This document shows, one piece after another, positions 7,700-15,822 of a stretch of DNA of 37,101 bases. The number at the start of each line of letters is the position of its first letter. Position 1 is the stretch's first letter. Origin of the DNA: Chromatiales bacterium (GTDB lineage: Bacteria > Pseudomonadota > Gammaproteobacteria > JAGRCI01); NCBI GenBank assembly GCA_020445565.1, contig JAGRGI010000089.1:1-37101 (forward strand). The letters are read 5' to 3'. The notes below the pieces were generated by a model that was given only the letters and a program-made list of their open reading frames with translations, had not been told where the DNA came from and did not search any database. Both the position numbers and the translations under genes were made by a program.

Positions 7700-9466
7700 C
7701 TACGGGGTGGAAGTGGCATTTGTCTTCCTTTCGATTCGGGAAAGCCCCAGATAGAGCACATCCATCCCGCATTCCAAAAAGGTTTTCAGTGCATCCTGGG
7801 GCGAGCGGACGATGGGTTCATGTCTGTTGAAGGAGGTGTTGAGCAGGATGGGGACGCCGGTCAGTTCCCCGAACTGGCGTAGCAAGCGGTGCAGGCGCGG
7901 GTTGTCGCGCTCGCTGACGGTTTGCAGGCGGGCGCTGCCGTCCACGTGGGTGATGGCGGGGATGCGTGCCCGTTGGTGGGGGAGTATCCATACGACGTGT
8001 TCCATGAAGCGCACGGGAAAGCTTATGTCGAACCAGTCGGGTGCATCTTCCAGCGTTACTGTCGGGGCGAAGGGGCGAAACAGTTCGCGTTGCTTTATCT
8101 TGCGGTTGATGCGTTCGCGGCTGTCGGCCCGGCGGGGATCGGCGAGGATGCTGCGAAACCCCAGCGCGCGGGGGCCGAATTCCATGCCGCCCTGGAACCA
8201 GCCGATGACCTTGCCATTGGCGAGGTCGGCCGCGGCCTGGTGCAGGCAATCTGCTTCATCGATGTAGGTTTCCAGGGCGAAGTCCGATCGATTTTGAGCC
8301 ACTGTCCAGGCTTGGGCTTCATCCGCCAGTTGGTCGTCGGCCCAGGTTTGCCCCAGGTCGGCCCGATGCAGGATGGACCTGCGCTTGCCGGTGATTTTCT
8401 GCCAAACCCAAAGGGCAGCGCCCATGGCGCCGCCGGCATCGCCGGGCGCGGGGGGAATATGGATCTCATCGAAAGGGATCTTGGCGAATATCCTGCCATT
8501 GGCCACGCTGTTCATGGCGCAGCCGCCGGCCAGGGCCAGACGGCGCGAGCGGGTCTGTTCGTAGCCGTATCCCAACAGGTCGAAAAAGGCCCTTTCGTAG
8601 GCATTTTGAACTTCGGCTGCCAGGGCGATATGGCGGTCTTCCAGCGGTTCATCCTGGGCCCGCGCGGGACCCAGGAGTTTTTCCAGGGCCGGCGTGTAGA
8701 GGGTGCCGATCTGGGGTGTTCCGCCAGACCAATGGTAGGGTACGGCTTCGCGCGGGTGGCGGAAGAATTCCAGGCCGAGGCGGAACTGTCCGCGTTTGCC
8801 GGGTAGGAGAACCTGACGAAGTCGCGGGTCGCCCTCGGGTTCGGCGTAGGCGGCAAGACCCATGAGTTTGTATTCGTCGCCGTAGTCGTGAAACCCCAGA
8901 TATTGCGTGAGTGCCTGGTAGAAAATTCCCAGACTGTGGGGAAAGAACACCCGCGAACGGATGCGGATGTCCTGCCGCAGGGCATCGGCCCAGGCGGCAC
9001 CGGCGAAGTCGCCGAAGCCGTCCACCGATACCACCAGGGCGTCGTCGAAGCTGGAAGACAGGTAGGCGCAGGCCAGATGTGCCAGGTGGTGTTCAACCGG
9101 GAAGACAGGGGGCAAGATGCCCGAGCCGGGCAGCATATCGGCAAGTTCTTGCGCGAAGCCGACGCGATGCCGGCGATTTTGCCAGCGGTCCAGCAGCAGC
9201 TTCGCCTGCGGCCGATGGCGCAGGATGTACAGCATCTTGCGCAGTCGGTGGGCGTGGACATCGCTGTTGATGGCGATGGCGGCCAGGTCGGCGATCTCCA
9301 GACCGGCCTTTTCCAGGCACCAGCGGCTTGCCTGCGCCGGCAAGCCCGCTTGGTGCTTCACCCTGGTGAAACGTTCTTCCTCGGCGGCGGCGACCACCTC
9401 ACCATCGATTACCAGACAGGCAGCGGCGTCGGCGTGGTAGGCGTTGATTCCCAGTACGGCGGTCAT
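7700..9466 (-). CDS. NodU/CmcH-family O-carbamoyltransferase
   Basis: Members transfer the carbamoyl group of carbamoyl phosphate, via a carbamoyl-adenylate, to a hydroxyl of a sugar or secondary metabolite. The 588 residues have the family's two parts: an N-terminal ASKHA-like domain starting VLGINAYHADAAACL, with EEERFTRVKH at 30-38 and the metal-binding HHLAH at 126-130; and a C-terminal domain with GGCAMNSVANGRI and MEFGPRALGFRSILADPR. The acceptor cannot be read from sequence. The nearby polysaccharide cluster at 13226-19478 is one candidate partner, but it is on the other strand and 4 kb away. The gene lies 34 bp after the metal permease gene on the same strand. Confidence 0.88.
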   Translation of the reverse strand: MTAVLGINAYHADAAACLVIDGEVVAAAEEERFTRVKHQAGLPAQASRWCLEKAGLEIADLAAIAINSDVHAHRLRKMLYILRHRPQAKLLLDRWQNRRHRVGFAQELADMLPGSGILPPVFPVEHHLAHLACAYLSSSFDDALVVSVDGFGDFAGAAWADALRQDIRIRSRVFFPHSLGIFYQALTQYLGFHDYGDEYKLMGLAAYAEPEGDPRLRQVLLPGKRGQFRLGLEFFRHPREAVPYHWSGGTPQIGTLYTPALEKLLGPARAQDEPLEDRHIALAAEVQNAYERAFFDLLGYGYEQTRSRRLALAGGCAMNSVANGRIFAKIPFDEIHIPPAPGDAGGAMGAALWVWQKITGKRRSILHRADLGQTWADDQLADEAQAWTVAQNRSDFALETYIDEADCLHQAAADLANGKVIGWFQGGMEFGPRALGFRSILADPRRADSRERINRKIKQRELFRPFAPTVTLEDAPDWFDISFPVRFMEHVVWILPHQRARIPAITHVDGSARLQTVSERDNPRLHRLLRQFGELTGVPILLNTSFNRHEPIVRSPQDALKTFLECGMDVLYLGLSRIERKTNATSTP

Positions 9467-9500
9467 CGCGGGAGAGTAACAGCAATTGGGCGCCGCGGAA

Positions 9501-10247
9501 CTACCGGTTCGCTACGCGGGAAAGCGAGGCGACAACGACGCTTGCGCACGCCAGTGTCCAAACAACCACGGGGCCGGTCGGCAAGTCCGATAGGGCTGAA
9601 ATCAGCAATCCCAGCAGATACCCGCCCAGACCGAGCCCATAGGCACCGAACAGGCTCCGATGATGCCTCGTGGCCAGTGCCGGAATGATCAGGGTGGCGA
9701 ACACCAGGTACACGCCTACCAGTTGAACCGAGGCGGTGACACTCAAGGCGAACAGGGCATAGAACATGGTCGGCTTGCTCTTGTTCGTGCCCGTGAACCA
9801 GGTCAGCAGGATCCCAATCGACAAAATGGCCGGAACCCAAAGGTCGGCATAGGTCACCCAGAGCAATTGGCCGGCCAGCAGATCTTTCAGGCGTTCGCCG
9901 CCGTGGGGGTCGTTGGCCAGGAGCAAGAGGGCCGCGGTTACGGCCAGCACAAAGACGACGCCAATCAGGGCTTCAAGCGTCTGGGTCCAATACCGTTCGG
10001 CCCATCGCAATCCCATTGCTCCGCTAAGTGCCGCCAGAAAAGCCGCCAGTTGCACCGACCATTCCTGCGGTTCGGGGTTGAGCGCGTAGATCATGATCAC
10101 CCCGAGCCCCGCCAGTTGGGCGACGGCAAGATCGATGAAAATGATGCCACGGGCCAGAACCTGACGGCCCAGCGGGACGTGGGTGCTGAGCACGACCGCC
10201 CCTGCGAGCAGAGGCGGTCCGAGCAGGGCAAGATCCAGTGAGTTCAA
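9501..10247 (-). CDS. ABC-3 family metal transporter permease (ZnuB-like)
   Basis: Integral inner-membrane permease of the zinc/manganese ABC-3 family, 248 residues with about eight hydrophobic segments. The block RGIIFIDLAVAQLAGLG matches the conserved cytoplasmic loop region of ZnuB/MntB proteins. Its start overlaps the stop of the ZnuA-like gene by 4 bp, so the two are coupled. The protein is a little shorter than typical (260-290). No ATPase (ZnuC-like) gene is in this operon or elsewhere in the window, so the transporter must borrow an ATPase encoded elsewhere. Zinc is favoured over manganese from context, but not proved. Confidence 0.85.
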   Translation of the reverse strand: MNSLDLALLGPPLLAGAVVLSTHVPLGRQVLARGIIFIDLAVAQLAGLGVIMIYALNPEPQEWSVQLAAFLAALSGAMGLRWAERYWTQTLEALIGVVFVLAVTAALLLLANDPHGGERLKDLLAGQLLWVTYADLWVPAILSIGILLTWFTGTNKSKPTMFYALFALSVTASVQLVGVYLVFATLIIPALATRHHRSLFGAYGLGLGGYLLGLLISALSDLPTGPVVVWTLACASVVVASLSRVANR

Positions 10248-11143
10248 GCCCCGTCCCCTGTTGTGAGTCGGCGGATGATCTCGTCGAACAAACCGAATAG
10301 ATCCTCTGTACCTTTTACCGCTCCCACGGTCTGTGGCAGCACGACCACGTCGGTGCCGGTCTGCTCATGAAGCCAAGTGGATGGTTTGTCGTCGTTCAAT
10401 GGCGAGACGATGATCCGGTCGGCCTGTAGCTCTTTCAGATCGGCCAAGTGTGAAAGCGTGGGGGGAATGCCGGGTTTGGGTTCCAGTGAACCGACCCGCT
10501 GCATGCCGAGCCAATCCAGGAGATAGGTCCACTCGCGGTGGTGCACAATCACGCGTTTGCCTTTCAACGCATGCGCCTGGGCTTCCCAGCGTTGTATTGC
10601 CGCCAGCCAGCGTCTGCTGAACGCCTCAACTCTCTGCAGGTAGTGGGCTTTGTTCGCTGGGTCGATGGTCTGGAGGCGCGAGGAAAGGGCTTTGGCGATC
10701 TCCAGCACCCTGCGCGGATCGAGCTGTACATGGGGATTGCCGTCGCCGTGGACGTCACCTTCGGCGCGGTCCAGCGCCGCGGGGATCTCCAACCGTTCGA
10801 CTTGACCTGCGGCTTCAAGATAGCCGGGTTCGCCGGGCATTACCTTGGGGTTGCGCGCCCGGCGTTGAAGCATCGGCATCCAGCCGGTCTCCAGCCCGGC
10901 GCCGGTGCAGATTGCCAGGTCTGAAGAACGAAGTTTGGCAATCAGTGACGGGCGGGCCTGAATGTGATGCGGGTCCTGGCCCGCATGCGTAGCGGCGAAG
11001 GTATTGGCCCGGTCGCCAGCCAGTTCCTTGGCCAGGGTGGCCCATTCGGGTTCGCAAGCGAATATCTGGACGTTCGCTTGTGCGGTCATCGACAGGGCCA
11101 ACGAGCCTAGCGTGAACAGTAGGCGGGTGAACGATTTCAACAT
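10244..11143 (-). CDS. Periplasmic metal-binding protein of ABC transporter (ZnuA-like)
   Basis: Solute-binding protein of the cluster A-I family, 299 residues with a Sec signal peptide ending about residue 23 (TAQA). Likely metal ligands are the histidine at DPHH (residues 57-60), the NPHVQLDP histidine, and the IVHHREW histidine; a later acidic SPLNDD stretch may supply the fourth. It lacks the His-rich loop of many ZnuA proteins. An AGGAGA ribosome site precedes the ATG. It lies 21 bp after the outer-membrane protein gene and overlaps the permease gene by 4 bp. Zinc specificity is inferred from the three-histidine pattern and the neighbours. Confidence 0.85.
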   Translation of the reverse strand: MLKSFTRLLFTLGSLALSMTAQANVQIFACEPEWATLAKELAGDRANTFAATHAGQDPHHIQARPSLIAKLRSSDLAICTGAGLETGWMPMLQRRARNPKVMPGEPGYLEAAGQVERLEIPAALDRAEGDVHGDGNPHVQLDPRRVLEIAKALSSRLQTIDPANKAHYLQRVEAFSRRWLAAIQRWEAQAHALKGKRVIVHHREWTYLLDWLGMQRVGSLEPKPGIPPTLSHLADLKELQADRIIVSPLNDDKPSTWLHEQTGTDVVVLPQTVGAVKGTEDLFGLFDEIIRRLTTGDGA

Positions 11144-11164
11144 GGTCGCGGTCTCCTGGCATGC

Positions 11165-12583
11165 TCAGTAACGGTGTGCGCCATGAGCGCCCAGGTTGGT
11201 GATGTACTGCAAGAAGACCTGATCGTCGGTTTCCTCCCGCGAATCGTCGCGCGCGTACTGGAGTCGAAAACGGCTGAACTCGCTGGGTGACCAATCCACC
11301 ATGGCGGCCCAGCGGTGCGGGTCATGGCTGCCGCTTTGGTAGCCCGATTCGGCCAATATATCGTCGTCGGCCTCGCCGGTGTCATTGGCGATGATGGCGA
11401 GATCGTTGTTCGCACTGAGCCGGTCGTAGCGCAGGCCGGCCCGCCAGCGGCGATTGAACTGAAAGACGGTCTGCAGGTACCAGCCATACTGCCGGCCGTC
11501 GTAGTCGAATACCGCGTTGCCGGCCTCTTCGGCCAGATCGACTTGGCCATCTTCGTCGCGGAGCAGATATTCGCCCTGTACGATCAAGGCCCTGTCGCCG
11601 GACAGGCTCGTTTTCCATATCGCATCGAAGACGGTCAGGCCGGAGTCTCCGCTGAACACCGGGCCATCGCCGCCATGGTCGTGGGAGTGTCCGCCTGACG
11701 TTCGTTCGGCCACATCCACATCGAGATGGGCGAGACCGATCTGCCAACTGCTGTCCTGTCCCGCATCCCCGCCGATCTTGGCGAACAGATTACGAACCGC
11801 GCCGAAGTCGCCGTCGTTACCGCCGCCGGGATAGCTGTCGCCCCGCAACGCCTCGACACCGATTTCGAGCAGTAGCGTATCGACTGGTGCAAGCCAGCTT
11901 GCCCGGATGCCGTCGTCGCGATATTGCCTGGCGAGAAACGCCTGATAGGCAAGGGGGGCGTCGGCAAAGTCCCAGGTGTGTGTGTGGTGTTCGTTGAGGT
12001 AGCCGATGGCGGAGTAGAAGCGTCCGAAACGCAGGCCGAGACCGGCGGGCAGCGACAGGGTATCGACAAAGGCTTCTTCGATATCCAGTTCGACTGCGCC
12101 ATCGTCGGTGTGCAGGCCGAGTGTCGCTTGGCCAAAAAACAGATTGTCGACGTTGGCCGAGGCCGTCAGTTCCGTTTCCCATAAGGACAAGCCTTCGTCC
12201 TGCAGGCCGGCCTCGCCCCCCAGAGGCAGGCCCTCCAGATGGAAATCGTCGGGATCTTGCGAATAACTCGCCAAGCCGCCTTGAAGTACCAGGCTGATCG
12301 CTGGATTGAAGGCGTTGCTGCCAGTGCCTGGTCTGGTCTGTGCCCGTTGCTCGATGATCGCGACCTCACCCGCGGTGCCCAACGCCTTCTCTTCGGCAGC
12401 AGCGGCGCGGGCTTCGGCGCGCTGCACGCGTTCTTCCAGTTCACGCATCTGTTGCTCGTGCTGATGCTTCAGTTGTCGAATCATCTGCTTGAGTTCCGCA
12501 ATATCGGCCGACTCGGCGATTGCCGCGGTCATAGGGATGTTTAGCGCCATTGCCATAGCGGCGCCGATCAAAGTCTTAGGCAT
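11165..12583 (-). CDS. Outer-membrane beta-barrel protein with coiled coil and His-rich loops
   Basis: A 472-residue predicted outer-membrane protein. It has a signal peptide (to about residue 23), a Glu/Arg/Gln-rich coiled coil at ~25-70, then alternating amphipathic segments typical of a porin-like barrel, ending in an aromatic residue (HRY). There is no TonB plug domain, so it is not a ZnuD-type receptor. Two His-rich stretches, NEHHTHTW at 197-204 and GGHSHDHGG at 297-305, are likely external loops that could capture metal. Its place directly before the ZnuA/ZnuB-like genes suggests it passes the metal across the outer membrane. The exact family is not recognised with certainty. Confidence 0.75.
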   Translation of the reverse strand: MPKTLIGAAMAMALNIPMTAAIAESADIAELKQMIRQLKHQHEQQMRELEERVQRAEARAAAAEEKALGTAGEVAIIEQRAQTRPGTGSNAFNPAISLVLQGGLASYSQDPDDFHLEGLPLGGEAGLQDEGLSLWETELTASANVDNLFFGQATLGLHTDDGAVELDIEEAFVDTLSLPAGLGLRFGRFYSAIGYLNEHHTHTWDFADAPLAYQAFLARQYRDDGIRASWLAPVDTLLLEIGVEALRGDSYPGGGNDGDFGAVRNLFAKIGGDAGQDSSWQIGLAHLDVDVAERTSGGHSHDHGGDGPVFSGDSGLTVFDAIWKTSLSGDRALIVQGEYLLRDEDGQVDLAEEAGNAVFDYDGRQYGWYLQTVFQFNRRWRAGLRYDRLSANNDLAIIANDTGEADDDILAESGYQSGSHDPHRWAAMVDWSPSEFSRFRLQYARDDSREETDDQVFLQYITNLGAHGAHRY

Positions 12584-12611
12584 TTTGGTTTCTCCGATGC
12601 ACTACAAATGG

Positions 12612-12628
12612 CCTGCCTGGATGGCAGG
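12612..12628 (-). other. Small hairpin between the first two genes of the metal operon
   Basis: Inverted repeat CCTGCC / GGCAGG with a 5-nt loop in the 58-bp spacer between the small membrane protein gene and the outer-membrane protein gene. It lacks a following U-run on the minus strand, so it is not a standard terminator; it might stabilise or partly uncouple the downstream message. Chance occurrence cannot be excluded. Confidence 0.35.
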
Positions 12629-12641
12629 TGCATGAGTCGTT

Positions 12642-12977
12642 TTAGGCGATCGAAGAAGCCTCAGGCGGGGCGCGCACGGCGAAGGCGTGGAATTTGGCAG
12701 GGCGAACGGGCGGAGTGACCGATTCGCATGGTTGGGGGGGATAATCAGGGGTTTGGGCGAATAGCGTAGCAACGGGGATGTAGCCGGCGTCCAGACCCGT
12801 ACTCAGTACACAGATCAGGCAAGGGGCTTCGCCCGGTGAATCGCTCGCTGAGTCGTCCATGTGTCCCAACACATGGAACAGCATGAAAAACTGGGCGAGC
12901 AGCAACAGCCCGGCAAGCAACAGTGACCGTTGCAGCTTGGGTAGGCAAAACCGGGCTGTGGAATGGAAACGCTTCAC
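12642..12977 (-). CDS. Small membrane-anchored protein with CxxC and His residues (DUF2946-like)
   Basis: 111 residues starting at a GTG. A basic N-terminus is followed by a hydrophobic segment ([21 protein letters not shown]), then a short His/Asp/Ser stretch and PCLICVLSTGLDA, a CxxC pattern that resembles small DUF2946-type proteins found beside copper or zinc transport genes. The C-terminal part is Pro-rich and probably periplasmic. It is the first gene of the minus-strand metal cluster, 58 bp before the outer-membrane protein. The family assignment is tentative; no function is known. Confidence 0.6.
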   Translation of the reverse strand: MKRFHSTARFCLPKLQRSLLLAGLLLLAQFFMLFHVLGHMDDSASDSPGEAPCLICVLSTGLDAGYIPVATLFAQTPDYPPQPCESVTPPVRPAKFHAFAVRAPPEASSIA

Positions 12978-12986
12978 GGGTATGGC

Positions 12987-13005
12987 GTAACAGGGCGGAT
13001 GTTAC
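12987..13005. promoter_or_regulatory. Possible operator, GTAACA-N7-TGTTAC
   Basis: A perfect 6-bp inverted repeat lies 9-28 bp upstream of the first gene of the metal-uptake cluster, in the divergent spacer before the flippase gene. The arms are AT-richer than the surroundings. The position would suit a repressor site, for example for Zur, but the arms do not match the E. coli Zur consensus in orientation, and repeats of this length occur by chance. Confidence 0.25.
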
Positions 13006-13225
13006 ACAAGGCTATTCTTTTCGACCCGTTGAGGGTCTCCGATGGCGTTCGATCCTACCATGCAGGGCGGGCTTGATGGAATCGCGCGAGGGCCGGGTGT
13101 TTTTGAGAACTTCCTACCGACAAGACGACGATGCCTATCTGGATGCATCGCCTGATTTGGGATCTTTTCGGCGGCCTGCCATGCTTGGAGGAAGGTAAAC
13201 GTCACCAGGGTTACCAGCAACATAC

Positions 13226-14707
13226 ATGGCACATACCGAGGCAGACACCAAGACGCCGCCCTTGACGGCCGGGCTCAGGGCCCGAGTCGGGCGTGCCCTG
13301 GCCTGGAATCTGTCCTTCAATCTGGTTCGGGATGTACTGCAATTCGGCGTCACCCTGATCCTTGTCCGCCTGCTCGATCCCGCCGCCTATGGCATGGCGG
13401 CCCTGGTCAACGGCGGTATTGCGTTTCTGGCGGTGTTTTCTCTGAATGCCTTTCTTGCCCATGGTCTGCAATTGGAAGAGGGGAGGGAGGTCGACTACCA
13501 GTCGCATTTCACGGTTGGAGGCTTTCAGCAGGGCGCGTTGTTTTTGATCGCCCAGCTTGCCGGCCTGGGGCTGTGGTGGTCTGAGGACTATGAGGCGATT
13601 GCGCCACTGGTACATTTCTATGCGTTTCGTCTGCTGCTGGATTGGCCCGGCGAACTGCGCCGGGCGATGTTGCAGCGCGGCCTGGATTGGTCCCGGCTGG
13701 TTTTTCTGGATACCGCGGGTCTGCTGGCCGGCGCGCTGCTTGGGCTGGTCCTGGCCTGGTCGGGCGCCGGGGTTTATGCCTTGCTGGCACCGGGTTTGGT
13801 CACTCCGCTGGCATTGGCGGTGGATCTGTTCCTGCTGGCCCGCTGGCGGCCGGAATTCCGATTCGATGCGTTGGGTCATGCCCCGGCTCTGGCCTTCGGT
13901 CTGCGGCGCATGGGTAGCCTGGCTGCCGATCGAGGTCGTACGCTGTTGGAAACGGCGCTGGTGGTACACCTGGCCGGATTTGCGGCCACGGGCCTGTTCG
14001 GTCGCGCCAACGCCTTGGCGGCCTTGTTCTGCCAGCGGCTTGCCGTACAGGCCATGGCGGCGATTTACCCCGCTTTCGCCCGGATGGATGCCACGGATCA
14101 TCGCTATCGCGACCTTGGCTTGCGGGCCTTGCAGGGGGTTTTTTGGCTGGCGCTGCCCATGGGTGTGTTATTGGCCGGTCTGGCGGAGCCGGCGGTTCGG
14201 ATCGTCTATGGCGCGCAATGGCTTCAGGCCGCTGAACTGTTGCCGCCAGCGGTCGGGCTTAGCGTATTGGCGGCTATGAGTCACGTGGGCTATCTGCTCC
14301 TGTTGGGGGCGAATGGACAAGATGACTGCCTTAGGGCGGACCTGCTTCGTTTGCTGCTGGTCGTGCCGGCACTGATCTGGGTGTTGCCCAGGGGACTCGC
14401 GATGTATCTCTGGTCCATCGCCGGTCTGGAATTGCTGGTGTTGGCTTACCTGCTGAGAACCTTGTTTGCGCGCAGCCTGCTGAACGGCGGTGACCTGCTT
14501 CGTGCCCTGTGGCCGGCCCTGTTTAGCGCGCTGTTGGCCCTGGCTTTGGCGAAGGGATTGTCTGCGCGGGCCGGATTTGAGGGCGGTGCGGAGAGTCTGC
14601 TCTACAGCGCCGTTTTCGTGTCGGTCTACGGCCTTGCCCTGTGGTATCTGTTTCCATCGGCCAGCCGTCGCTTTTTGCGTGCCTTGCCCTGGCGTTGGCA
14701 ACAGTGA
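13226..14707 (+). CDS. Polysaccharide flippase (Wzx/MOP superfamily)
   Basis: Inner-membrane protein of 493 residues with about 12-14 hydrophobic segments. It begins with an amphipathic stretch (RVGRALAWNLSFNLVRDVLQFG) and LVRLLDPAAYGMAALV, the typical N-terminal pattern of oligosaccharide-unit exporters. It would move lipid-linked oligosaccharide repeat units across the inner membrane. It is the first gene of the polysaccharide cluster and overlaps the next gene (GTGA). The 248-bp spacer upstream is divergent with the metal cluster and must hold its promoter, though none stands out clearly. Confidence 0.87.
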   Translation: MAHTEADTKTPPLTAGLRARVGRALAWNLSFNLVRDVLQFGVTLILVRLLDPAAYGMAALVNGGIAFLAVFSLNAFLAHGLQLEEGREVDYQSHFTVGGFQQGALFLIAQLAGLGLWWSEDYEAIAPLVHFYAFRLLLDWPGELRRAMLQRGLDWSRLVFLDTAGLLAGALLGLVLAWSGAGVYALLAPGLVTPLALAVDLFLLARWRPEFRFDALGHAPALAFGLRRMGSLAADRGRTLLETALVVHLAGFAATGLFGRANALAALFCQRLAVQAMAAIYPAFARMDATDHRYRDLGLRALQGVFWLALPMGVLLAGLAEPAVRIVYGAQWLQAAELLPPAVGLSVLAAMSHVGYLLLLGANGQDDCLRADLLRLLLVVPALIWVLPRGLAMYLWSIAGLELLVLAYLLRTLFARSLLNGGDLLRALWPALFSALLALALAKGLSARAGFEGGAESLLYSAVFVSVYGLALWYLFPSASRRFLRALPWRWQQ

Positions 14708-15822
14708 AACGGATCGCTGTGCTCGCCAGCCATCCCATCCAAACCCTCAGCCCCTGGCTCAGGGCGCTGGCCCAGCGGGTCGATCTGACGGTCTATTATG
14801 CCCGTCGTCTTGATGCCCACAGCCAAGGGAGGGGATTTGGTGAAGATTTTCAATGGGATGTAGACCTGCTAGCGGGTTACCGCTGTGTCTTCGGGATGCG
14901 TGCGCTGCTTGATTGCGTTAAGGCACAGGCAGTGGATGCCGTCGTCGTTTGCGGCTGGGCTCGGCGGGAATATTGGATGGCGGTGCTGGCTTGCCGCCGT
15001 TCGGGGGTGGCGGTGCTGGTGCGGGGGGACGGCCAGTTGCTCGGTCCACGCGCACGCTGGAAAAAGCGGGTGAAGTCCCTGCTGTGGCCATACATGTTGC
15101 GTACCTTCGATGGATTCCTTGTCGTCGGCCGTCACATGCGCGCCTATCTGCGCCGTTATCGGGTCCCCAGCAGCCTCTGTTTCGCCTCGCCCCATTGCAT
15201 CGATAATCAACGCTTTGCCGCGGCGGCCGAAGTCGCGCGCGGCCATCGCCCGGAGCTGCGGGCACAATGGGATATTCCTGCCGGCGTGCCCTTGGTTCTG
15301 TACGTGGGCAAACTTAACGCAAACAAGCGGGTGATGGATATGCTCTATGCCTGTGAGCGCCTGCGGCACAAGGGGATACCGCTGCATGCCGTGATCGTGG
15401 GCAACGGCCCTCAGTACAAACACCTGAACCGAAGCGCGGAGATTTCCGGTGTGCCCACGACCTTCACCGGATTTTGCAATCAAAGCGCCTTGCCGGCCTG
15501 GTACGACCTGGCCGATGTGCTGGTTCTGCCCTCGGTCTCTGAGTCCTGGGGCCTGGTGGTCAACGAGGCCATGGCCTGTGGCACGCCGGTGGTGGTCACT
15601 GAGGCGGTGGCCTGCGCGCCGGATCTGGTAAAGCCGGGCGTCACCGGGGAGGTCGCGGCAGTAGGGGACGTGCACTCGCTGGCCGACGCCATTGGCAGGG
15701 TGCTGATGCGGGGCAAGGGCGGCAGCGTCGAGCTGGCGCTGGAGCGGAGAATAGCGAAGTACTCGCCGGAGATTGCCGCCGATGGTCTTGTCGCCGCGCT
15801 GAACCGGTTGTTGCCGGAATGA
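14704..15822 (+). CDS. Family 4 glycosyltransferase (first of three)
   Basis: GT-B fold glycosyltransferase of 372 residues acting at the cytoplasmic membrane face. The GTG start at 14704 overlaps the flippase stop and gives VKRIAVLASHPIQTLSPWLRAL, a plausible N-terminal Rossmann strand; upstream codons lie inside the flippase. The donor-binding domain starts near residue 195 (PLVLYVGKLNANKRVMDML), and the E-x7-E signature reads SVSESWGLVVNEAMACGTPVVV. Sugar donor and acceptor are unknown. It overlaps the polymerase gene by 4 bp. Confidence 0.87.
   Translation: MKRIAVLASHPIQTLSPWLRALAQRVDLTVYYARRLDAHSQGRGFGEDFQWDVDLLAGYRCVFGMRALLDCVKAQAVDAVVVCGWARREYWMAVLACRRSGVAVLVRGDGQLLGPRARWKKRVKSLLWPYMLRTFDGFLVVGRHMRAYLRRYRVPSSLCFASPHCIDNQRFAAAAEVARGHRPELRAQWDIPAGVPLVLYVGKLNANKRVMDMLYACERLRHKGIPLHAVIVGNGPQYKHLNRSAEISGVPTTFTGFCNQSALPAWYDLADVLVLPSVSESWGLVVNEAMACGTPVVVTEAVACAPDLVKPGVTGEVAAVGDVHSLADAIGRVLMRGKGGSVELALERRIAKYSPEIAADGLVAALNRLLPE

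Noticed and set aside
13211..14101. 296-codon minus-strand frame opposite the flippase
   Set aside because: Low-complexity Gln/Arg/Gly composition mirrors the hydrophobic codons of the true gene on the other strand.
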